Source: Lottia gigantea
Lineage: Eukaryota; Mollusca; Gastropoda; Lottiidae
Reading direction: 5' to 3'
Assembly (NCBI RefSeq): GCF_000327385.1
Contig: NW_008707225.1
Coordinates: 756,013 to 820,012 of the forward strand
DNA: 64,000 nucleotides
Shown: positions 28,001-40,000 of the stretch, piece after piece
Position numbering within the stretch: the first letter of the stretch is position 1
Layout: every line of letters starts with the position of its first letter
Notes under the pieces: model-generated
Seen by the model: the letters and a program-made list of their open reading frames with translations, nothing else
Told to the model about the DNA's origin: nothing
Databases searched by the model: none
Made by a program: the position numbers and the translations under genes

Positions 28001-31000
28001 TTTATGTACTATAAGTCTGAAATCCATTTTCTCAATACCTATTTTCTTATTAAGTTAGAAACTTGCTGACCAAACAATGAAATTATGTTGGGTTTCTATG
28101 CATCTCAAAATATAACTAGTGTTGGTTATTCTTTAAACTTTTGATGCTGAGCTGCCAGAAAACATCTTTTACCATAATATTTTCTGATGTAATAGCTTTA
28201 TCATATCTTTCACAAGCACTCAATGCAACTCAAAGCCGAATTGACATGGTGAAACCAACATACCGTTAAAACCATTTTTTTCTTTTGTCCCTGATGTGAA
28301 ACTTACGTAAAAGAAAGTCTGTTTGTGAATACATAATAATGGATGAAATAGTAATCTTCCTGACAATGAAGTTTTAATTCTATTATTAATTCTATAAAAA
28401 CTTGAAATTAGTCTGAAAGTTGAGAATCATTCAGTTGAAATAAAGCTGGAATGGTAATACTATTAAATGTTTTGTCTGGCTTGTCGGAAATCAGGACGCA
28501 AACTGGCATTGTAATGGTAATCAGACTCTATGTCTCAGGTTTAGACATCTTTTGAAATATTTTCCGTTTAGATTAGCCATTGTGTAAGAGAAAGGAGTGT
28601 GTCTTAACATTTCATTCACTGACCTCTCCATTTTCTCGCTATTGTCCTGATAAATAAATATTAATTCCTTTGTCTGATCTGTAATTTAAACCTAGACTCA
28701 TTGCTGTTACTAACAGTGAATACATTGAATGTATATCCTGCTAGACATGGCAATAATGGTTAGATTTCTGTCAGTATATGGCATATATGATGCACTTATG
28801 ATAAAGAGAACAGCAAGTTCAGATAACATTCTATATTTTAACAACTGATGAGGAAAGTTCAAATTTTTCTACTTGAAAGTAATGCCATCAGTAAAAGAAA
28901 GCTACATCTACTAAGTCAGTCACTTGAAAACATTATCTTTCTTTCCAAGATATCTACTACCAATGTTCAATAAATATGATTAAGCTCTAATAATTATATC
29001 AGATTGGTTGCTCTATTCATCCTTAAAGAGATACTTCCTCTCTCAAACTTCTCAAACTTGGCCAACGAAAGTATATATTCACCTTTGAATATACAAAGAA
29101 TTGAATATATCCAAGAATCTATACAACAGAATCCCTGTATAATCTGATCAATTCAAAAACTAAGAAATTATTGAAAAAAGGTTATACGTGTTTTCAATAT
29201 TGCATAGATTAAGAATAATTACTTAGTTTTATGGATATATCAGATCATTGAGGGATTCTGTTGTATAGTTATGGTACTGGATCATGAATATATACTCTTA
29301 TTAGCCAAGTTAAGAGAAGTTAATTTTTATATTTATTCTTAGGCAATATTCCTTTAAAGATTATTAAAACGTGAACATGTGTGATCTTAAAAAATCAAAT
29401 TCAATCTCGTGTTCAAATATTAATGTGCACAACATCATGTTTTATGTCTTTTAGATTTGACATGCAATTAGATTTTTAGACTAAAGATATGATTTAAGTA
29501 TAAAATTATGTAAATGCGTTCAAAGCTGTTGAGTTTGATTTGATCCATGAAATAGTGTAATTGATTGGACTAGGTGTGAAATAATAGTTATATGTAAAAG
29601 ATCAATGGCTAGAACATATCTGAACAAGATTTTACCATTATGGCACATGTTTGAATTCTGTTTGATTTCAATTGTTTAGTGAAACTGATGAATAAATTTT
29701 AATTAATTTTCATCTATCTGTTAATTGTCAGTTTCATAAGATTTACCAGCTATGTAATAGCTATACTAAACAAAACTTATTAGCTATGCCGACCTGCCAA
29801 ACGGGATGGCAAGTTGATGAAAGCATATCAAGAATGAGACGATAGATATTATGTACTTTTGTTATAGAACTTTATCAAAATCAACATTTTCTGTAAATAA
29901 TGCCTGTAATATAGTACTAATTAGTCAGTAATAACATTAATTTTTTTATTTTGATGAATTTTTGTAAGCATATAAAGATTGATGAGATCTTAAAAGTTGA
30001 CTGTACTTGTCCTATTTCTGTCAGTAATAAATATTGAAAATATCAGTGCACATTAATGTCCTTAATTATTAATGCACCTTGATAACTCATGTATTGGCCA
30101 TTGAACTTTTTCATCTATATTTGCATCAATTAGTTAATGATTGTTTTTATTTGCCCTGTAAACATGTTTTTAACTTGTCTATTTTCATATTTCAAGGATC
30201 CTTTGAGGAAAAGTGAGTTAAATTCATAATTACCACTAATGGATAACATTATGAATGACACATTAAAAATCTTTTGAAAAAGTTTTAAAAAAGGAAATGT
30301 TTGCCATAGACTAATTGGATCGATTATACAGATATATCTCAACATCTTGATTTAGTTTCACAACCTTGAGTTATTCTATGAATATTGATATCCAATATCA
30401 AACTGTCATAATTTTTTATCCATATAACCTGAATGGATACAATTCAAGGGTTAAAACTGCATTTTGCTGGTATTACCAGAGAAAATGAGAGTTTAATAAA
30501 AAAAAAAAAATCTGATATATTCCGTATTTAAATAATGCTTTACAAATTTCCAACTTTTTAGGAATATTGTGCTCCCAGAAATCTAAGAAAGATGCCAGAG
30601 AATGATAAACTCTATATTTGCCTAGAGGCTCTGCTAATAACATTGTTTGGGGTATGATTTTGAGCAACAGTATGTATTTGGAGACACTAGCTGTACATGC
30701 CCNNNNNNNNNNNNNNNNNNNNNNNNNNNNNNNNNNNNNNNNNNNNNNNNNNCCTGATGGGTTATTGGCCTTGATCTTTAAGAGGGAGTTACAAGATGAC
30801 TTAAAGGTACAAATATGAAGTCTGCTTTCTTTGATTCAGGCAAACTTTGATACGTAATAAGATAACTACGCTCTGCAGCAATGAAATCCAAGGTATCTGA
30901 GTTTCTAAAAAAGTACCTCCTTAGGGAAGATCTTTTACGTAACAGTATTTATAGATATGGCATTTACGCATCATGTATTGCCTATTAGGGTAAAAAATCT

Positions 31001-34000
31001 GTAGAAATTGTAGCTTGAGGCTAGTCTATTGTTATTTTTAAACTTCAGTATTAATTAAACATAGGTAAGTGTTGCCAGAAGTTAAGATTCCTTANAAAGT
31101 TATAAATGGACTGACTTCAGACTTCTATAACTTCCTTAATTCTTTTAACAAGTTTTACATGGACTTTAAAGTACAAGAGTCCAGAAATGAAATGAAATGA
31201 AAGAAAATGAATTCCATGAAAGATTAGTCAAGTGAAATATAATGGAAGATATTACTAGGGTAAAAAATTGGAAATTTGGGGTTTCTTTTTCACCCAAAGA
31301 ATGTTTTTATTTTACCACTTTACATCAGACTTAAAAGTTCTTCTAAGTTTAGAATATTAAGGACCCTCTTATGCCATGAATAGCTTGAATATGTCTGACA
31401 TAAGATCTGCTACTTGTAATTGAATTAACACAAAGCAATATAACATCATTTAATTTAAAGATCTAAATGTAGCCCAATGGTTCACGTCACTAGATTTCTA
31501 TACAACATAATAGAATTTAACACAAACAATTGATGTATTGTATACTTTTCTAATCATTATTAGCCTTGCAGGAAGATTGTATATCTTTTGTGAAGGAAAA
31601 ACAGTGTTGTACAAATTTCCTTAATTATTTTAGAGATTTATCAAGCAATAAAATTTCACGTAAAATACCTTAGGTATCACTATAAAAATACACATATAAA
31701 CATTTACAATGAAAACATGTTGGTAAAGCTTGCATAATTCACAACCCTTGCTTGAATTTTGCTCAAATTTCCTGTCATAGTAGATTATTATATGTAATAT
31801 TGTAGATTATGATGGGTGATATTGTAGATTATGATGGGTGATATTGTAGATTATGATGGGTGATATTGTAGATTATGATGGGTGATATTGTAAATTATGA
31901 TGGGTAATATTGTAAATTGTGATGGGTAATATTGTAGATATTGTATATTATGATGGGCAATATTGTAGATTATGATAGGTAATATTGTAAATTGTGATGA
32001 GTGATATTGTAGAATTATGATAGGTAATATTGTAGATAAGGATGGGTAATATTGTAGATTATGATGGGTGATATTGTAGATTATGATGGGTGATATTGTA
32101 GAATTATGATGGGTAATATTGTAGATTTATGATGGGTAATATTGTAGATTATGATGGATAATATTGTAAATTATGATGGGTAATATTGTAGAATTATGAT
32201 GGGTAATATTGTATATTATGATGGGTGATATTGTAGATTATGATGGGTAATATTGTAGATTATGATGGGTGATATTGTAGATAAGGATGGGTAATATTGT
32301 AGATTATGATGGGTAATATTGTAAATTGTGATGGGTAATATTGTAAATTGTGATGGGTGATATTGTAAATTGTGATGGGTGATATTGTAGAATTATGATG
32401 GGTGATATTGTAAATTGTGATGGGTAATATTGTAGATTATGATGGGTAATATTGTAGATTATGATGGGTGATATTGTAGATTATGATGGGTGATATTGTA
32501 GAATTATGATGGGTAATATTGTAGAATTATGATGGGTAATATTGTATATTATAATGGGTGATATTGTAGATTATGATGGGTAATATTGTAGATTATGATG
32601 GGTGATATTGTAGATAAGGATGGGTAATATTGTAGATTATGATGGGTAATATTGTAAATTGTGATGGGTAATATTGTAAATTGTGATGGGTGATATTGTA
32701 GAATTATGATGGGTAATATTATATATGATGGGTGATATTGTAGATAAGGATGGGTAATATTGTAGAATTATGATGGGTAATATTGTAGATAAGGATGGGT
32801 AATATTGTAGATTATGATGGGTAATATTGTAAATTGTGATGGGTAATATTGTAAATTGTGATGGGTGATATTGTAGAATTATGATGGGTGATATTGTAAA
32901 TTGTGATGGGTAATATTGTAGATTATGATGGGTGATATTGTAGATAAGGATGGGTAATATTGTAGATTATGATGGGTAATATTGTAAATTGTGATGGGTA
33001 ATATTGTAAATTGTGATGGGTGATGTTGTAGAATTATGATGGGTAATATTGTAGATTATGATGGGTAATATTGTAGATTATGATGGGTAATATTGTAAAT
33101 TGTGATGGGTTATATTGTAAATTATGATGGACAATATTGTAACTAAGATGGGTTATATTGTAGATAAGGACGGGTAATATTGTAGATTATGATGGATGAT
33201 ATTGTAGATTATGATAGATAATATTGTAGATTATGATGGATAATATTGTAGATTATGATGGATAATATTGTAAATTATGATAGGTAATATTGTAGATTAT
33301 GATGGGTGATATTGTAAATTATGATGGGTAATATTGTAAATTATGATGGATAATATTGTAGATTATGATGGGTAATATTGTAGATTATGATGGATAATAT
33401 TGTAAATTATGATAGGTAATATTGTAGATTATGATGGGTGATATTGTAAATTATGATGGGTCATATTGTAAATTATGATGGGTAATATTGTAGATTATGA
33501 TGGGTGATATTGTAGATTATGATGGATAATATTGTAGATTATGATGGGTAATATTGTAGATTATGATGGATAATATTGTAAATTATGATAGGTAATATTG
33601 CACTTATTCACCTCATGCTGCCAATACAGTACGACTAGTTAGTGAAATGGGTTCTTTGTAATTCCTAACTATTTTACTTAAATATATACTAAGTGGGGAT
33701 GGAATTGATTTTTGACCTTTGACCTTGTATTTACTATTATTTTTTATTTCAGGTATGAAAAGAATTATGATGTAGACTCTATTATGAAAACTGATGATGA
33801 TTGCTATGTTGACATAGAACAAATCTTTGAAAAATTGCAGGAATTCAAAAACCAAAATAAGACATGGTGGGGCAAGTATGTAATAGTTTTTAACATTCAT
33901 CAGATAAACACTTATCAAAAAGTCTTGTAGTTTTATGGTTATTCTTGTTGATTCTTCTTTCCTGCTGATTGAGTTGTCTTTCCTTCATAATATGTTTTAA

Positions 34001-37000
34001 TTTTTAAGACCAAGTTAAGTCTCATTTTGCAAACTAGCTGCCTTGATGAAGATTTTATGATAAAAACATGTGTCAGTAGCATGAGATGAGCTCTTGTCCA
34101 TTAATGTATTAAGCATGCTCTTGCTGGGGCAATTCTAGTGCTTAATATCATGTGACATTATTTTCATGAGGAAAGACCATGTCCTGAATTCCAATTTATT
34201 CTGGTTTATTTTATGACAGTTGTTTTTTTTAAGAAGTTAAGAGATTATCAATGTCTTTCATGGATCATATTCAGTACTTTATTGAAGAAATCACACATAC
34301 TTGAGTGGAACAAATTTGGCAAATTGTGATTTTCACTCCATGTTTCTGTACATTAATTTTCTCCGATTTCTCGCAACATTGGAACTAATTGATGTGTATG
34401 AATAGATAGGGGTCGATTTGTCTATTGTAATGGTCAGATCAATCTTGTTTTACATTGATTAAATGTCCAGTAATAAGAAGGCAATGTGCTTTACAATGAT
34501 TTAATTGATAGAAATAGGCCTTTATTCTCTCTCATCTCAACTACCTAACTTAATAAATTCTTGTACTTAATTTACAATCTTCACATTTCTTCTCCTAAAA
34601 CCCAATCTATCTTAATAGCTAGGTATTAATTAGTAGGTCTTTTCATGGGTTTTTCATGTTCCAACAAATTGGACATATTGTGATAAAAGAGACTGGTAGG
34701 TTGTTTTCATCAATATTAATGATAAGACTTATACCAAAACAATCTAATAGTTGATACAAATCTTTAATCACTTTGACGATTTTTGTTCCTCATTACCACA
34801 TTTTCTGTCATTGAAAGGCGTGCTATTTCAGTGTTTCGCAACATATTGCAATGTTCGGTGCCTGTTAACACATTGTGCACATATTGACAACTAGCACTTC
34901 TTGTTTACGCATAGGTTAAGTATTGTTTGTGTATTGTTATGTACTAAATATTTATGCATGCCAAATCATTGAAAATAATAATATTCTTTGTACGACATGA
35001 CAGCCCCTACACCTTTTTACTCACTACTCATCCTCATCGACGACGATGTTACAAAAAGGTACCATTATGTCAGTTTAGACTGTCATCACTTGTAGTCTGT
35101 GTTTAACATGCAGAACTATCTGCTGTCACCAAATATCTATGTCATTCTGGTTTTTTTTATTGTAGGTTGAAAGATTTTTTTGCTCAACCTTTTTAAGTTT
35201 GTTATGCTTTTTGGTAGGTGTTAGAAAAATTACTGCAGGGATTTAAGTAAAATAAATGACTAATTGTAGAGAAATAAGTTTCCAACTTATTCTGAAGGTC
35301 TGAGCCATTAAAAAAGTCAAACACCAAAACTAGGCCAAACTGCTTAATGAACGATTAGCACAATCTGTTTTTAATTAACCCATTTAAAACAAATTCAGTT
35401 TTATCAAGTAGATACATAGATGTAAATAGCATACTTTAAAAATATTTTCAGGTATAATTTACGACGTTTTTGATAATGAAAATCTTGCTTACTGCCCCCA
35501 TTAGAGAATTATATATTCAACTATGAAGGGAAACTCAATGCTCCCTTTGCATGTTGTCATCCATTTTTAAGTGCTTCTTTTTTTACATTTATAAATAATG
35601 AAATTATACTTTGGACCTATTGCCCATGACTGACAATAATACAGACTCGTGGTTAGAAATATGATCTGGTTCTTCATATAATCACATGAATTTAATGTGT
35701 CTGTGAGGGTTTTTTCTAGTGTGACTTAGTGAATAAAATCATTGATTAGAACCTAACACTCTCCAGTCCAATTTAGCTAGAACAATAGGGAATTTCAAGT
35801 TCAATAATCAAAGTAAATCTTGGTCGTTTTCAAAACAATCATTAGCTAACTAGATTTGAACGGAAATGTTAGACGGAGATTTAATAGTTTATCTTTAACA
35901 GATCCTAGACTTACATCAAACACCAGTATTAAGAAATTACATTGGAGTCCTTAGAAGCGTAACATTAATATAAAAAAAATCATCCTGATGAGACATGATT
36001 GATTTTTGATGATATTTTTTTATAGTATCTGATATAATGTGTGCTACATCTTGTGTTATGAAAGTAGAATTGATTTTTGATAACATGATGATTGCTAATT
36101 TACTTAATTTAATACTAGTAGTTCAGATTTATTTTAGTTTTTTAATCTTAAAGAACTAATTACAATTCATTTGAATGTCTGCGTACACCTCATCTTTAAT
36201 ATTAATATGCTTGATAGTTTATAGTATAAAAGAGACATGGTTTATAGATATTGCAAAACACTTTTGGCCTTATCAAATAAACATATCCATTATGTGAAAT
36301 GATCTTATTGGGGTACATGTATACTTACATATATATATTTATTATTGTGGTAGGATCAAGAAAAGAAATCCTCTTTTATAATAGGGAAAACAGTGCTTTT
36401 ATTTCAATCCCAATTAAACTAAATGCTACTGATAAACATCACTAAATGATTTTCGCCATTGTGTGTATTGTGATATTTTATCCTCTTGGAGCAACAGGTT
36501 TTTGATGATCTTCTGCTTTGAAAATATTGTGGACAGACCATTCGTCTGGTCATGATATGTGCAACTATGAAATCAAGGAAAAAAAGCTTTTACTAAGGAC
36601 AGGTTTTGTCAACTAGTGTATTGTGTTGACTGAAAAATAAAATAATCATAGCTAAAAGTTAATGATCAGTAAAACATGAGTTGAGCACATGACAAAAACT
36701 ATGTGAAAAGCATTTTACTCATATTAGTCCTAAAATTACAGAAACAGATGCTGAGTTGATACATCCAGTTTTAGAGTTGGATTGTAAAAAATTACTTAAT
36801 GTGTTATAGTTGTATAATAATTTAATATTATTACAACAGTGCTACTTACAATAACAGTACCTTAGAAACATTTTATTACATTTGAGAAAAGTTGCTATTA
36901 TCTAAACATGTCTCAATCTGTTTGTACATGCTTAAGGTTTATTCAAAAACAATATGGGATATCATGGTCAGGTTCCATCATATGATGAACAATGTTTAAC

Positions 37001-40000
37001 CCTGGTCAGAAAGACATTATATTATGTGTAAACATTGTTAGAATGTGATGATCAGGTTTATGTGAACTGTCTAGACAATTGCTTATCCTCATAGTTGATC
37101 TGATATGATCTCTTTAGGAGAGCTTGATGACCAGTCAACATGAAGTCTGTTATGAAAATTGTTGCAATTTATTTTGATTACATTACCAAACAAACAGGCT
37201 ATATGTCAACTACATGTCCATCTTGTGCAATATTTGGTGAGAGTAACTTTAACCATCTTAGTCTGTCTGTATAATTACTGACAGAATATACCATGAAATC
37301 AGATCTGTCTGGTTGTCTGATATTTCCTGTACAGACGTCATAGCTTTATATTTAGAAGGAAACAGTTAACTCCCAATATTACTACATATATACAAATTGT
37401 TACTTGACAATTTGTATGTTAGTACAAATTACAGCTTTCAAAAATATTGAGGTTAAAGGTATCTTTCACTTTATCTTTGTATAAAACACGTATATGATTT
37501 TGAAATCCAGTATTAAAAGAGACTTTCTGAGATACTCATGGAAAAACAAGAACCCAAAAAACAGCCAGATCAGCAAAAATGAAGTTGAGCTAGGAATTTT
37601 CTTCATTCTCTTGACTTTCTTGTGCTTCAGACAATCCTAAACGTCTGTAGCTCCCACTGCATGATACACTTTCTTATTAGAAATATCTACAGAACACATA
37701 TACAAGAATCTTACTCAGTCAACACTGAAAACCTTTCAGTTCTTCAAGCCTTTCTACAAATATTTACATTTTGTCTGTGACATAAATCTGACTACATAGA
37801 CGTACAAAAGTATGGACAATGCACTACGTGATAAAGGTTCAGTGTTTGTTTTTTTAATATAAAATCCAGGAAGATAGAACCTTTAAAAAGAGGTTAAAGC
37901 TCAATATTTGGAGAGGGATGTTTAAAATATTCACTGAAAAGTTGACAATAAAGGTAGTCATTATGTGGATTATAATAAGTATTTAAATATACATTTCTCT
38001 TTAATTTAGTTTTCGAAGTGAATGGATGGTTGAAAGACATGGTAAATGGAAAGAAAGAGATTATACAGCTTCAGTTTATCCTAAATTTGCCTGTGGATCT
38101 GGTAATGTCATATCATCAGATATTCATAAATGGTTGGTGAAAAACAACAATGATTTAAACCTTTTTCAGGTAATAACATAGATAGTGTACAGAAATATTA
38201 AAACAGAACCTATAAAAACATGATGTTGTTACTCAGAGTTTCACGCTATGCAATCTTTAGTGTCTCTACTGAAGTCAGACAAGGAGAAGTAATCTCATGT
38301 CTAGACTGCGAGATGAGCTCTGAAACTCTGAGTAACAAAATGTTTTAGGATCTGTTTTAATATTTCTATACCGCTCTACAATTGAAGCATTGAACACTAT
38401 TTAAACAGTGAAGATATTTTTTTTAATTTTTGCACGTTCAATTAATAAACCAAGTACTACAATCCAATACACAAAACAAAACCCGAAATCAGTGGTAAAT
38501 TTCTAATTTCCTCATTGCACAGTGCTTTTTGTTGACATTAGGTTAAACTCCATTTCATTTCATTTCTAAACTTGATGTATAAGATTTAATGAAAATCAAA
38601 CAGAGACATGGTTAGGGTAAATATATGATGTGGAAACTTGATTGAAAATTTGTAGATTTAACAAATTGAGTTGTGTTATGTTGCAGTTTCTTTTGAACAG
38701 TAAAATGCTATCTTTACATGAGTCCTGATTTCATTTTGTTCTGATATTCTGATGTTCTCTATTAATAAAAATCAAACAAATATTTTTCCAATTAAGTTAC
38801 AACAAATTTTGTAATAGCAAAGCAATATTAATGATGAAGCCTAGACCAATTTCTTACCAGAAGATAAATATCATTTGAAAAGTTCATGTGCTGCTTTGCT
38901 GTATTGCCAAATTGTTATTTTGGTTTTCAGGTTTTGTGTTGCGGAAATCATTAGTACTGTTTTTTTTATTATCAAAGTGCAAAAATATTGTTTTATATAT
39001 TACATAGGGTGAAGATGTTTCTATGGGAATATGGTTGTCAAGTTTAGTAGTCAAATATGTACAGGTAAGCTATTGTATATCATTTTCAATGAAAAATAAA
39101 ATTCAAGAGATGCAGAGGTATAAAACTGTATAAAACTGATTTTTTTTAGCTAATAGAAATCAATTTCACTATCTCAATATAACTTTCTAGAATGAAAATC
39201 CGTGACCATAATCTTGTTTGTCAGTCATGTCAGAATCCAGTAGGGCAGAATTGACAACAGTGAAAATATCCAGACTGTTTTCAACATGCCCATGTGAATT
39301 TATTACCAAATTTAATCACTTTTGACTGCTATAATAACATGTTCTTAAAGAAGACATGGTTTAAAAACAACCCAATTCTGTTACACTCAGTAATGACTGC
39401 ATGTGAAAATGTTTAGAACAGCTTGAATATTTGAACTGTCATCATCTCTGTTCTTCCAATTTTCTTCAATTACACACAAACAAGACTGGATTTTCTTTCT
39501 AAATAGTTTTTTGGTTAGTTTAATTTAAAGGGATATTCCGCCTTTTTGTAGGTCGGAAACTTTTGTGCTCAAATTTGTGAAAACTTTAAACCACAAGTGG
39601 TTGCCCAGCAAGATACACCCATTTCCCTGATAAATTTTCAGTATATCAAAGGCAGTGTCAAATCATACCAAAAATCTAATTTGTACAAGATATTGTTGAT
39701 TTAATCAAACACACAAAATTTCATTAAATCAGTTGAAAACTGTAGTCTCTATTGTGTTCACAAACAAATTTTGACGCATTTTCTTTGTCAAGGGCAATAA
39801 CTCAAAAACAGTGTATCGAAAAATCTTCAATTTCGAATTTGACCAAGACTTCACAAATATAAATGATCACACAAAATTTCATTAAAATCAGTTGAAAACT
39901 GTAGTCTCTATTGTGTTCACAAACAAATTTTGACGCGTTTTCTTTGTCAAGGGCAATAATTCAAAAACGGTGTATCGAAAAATCTTCAATTCCGAACTTG

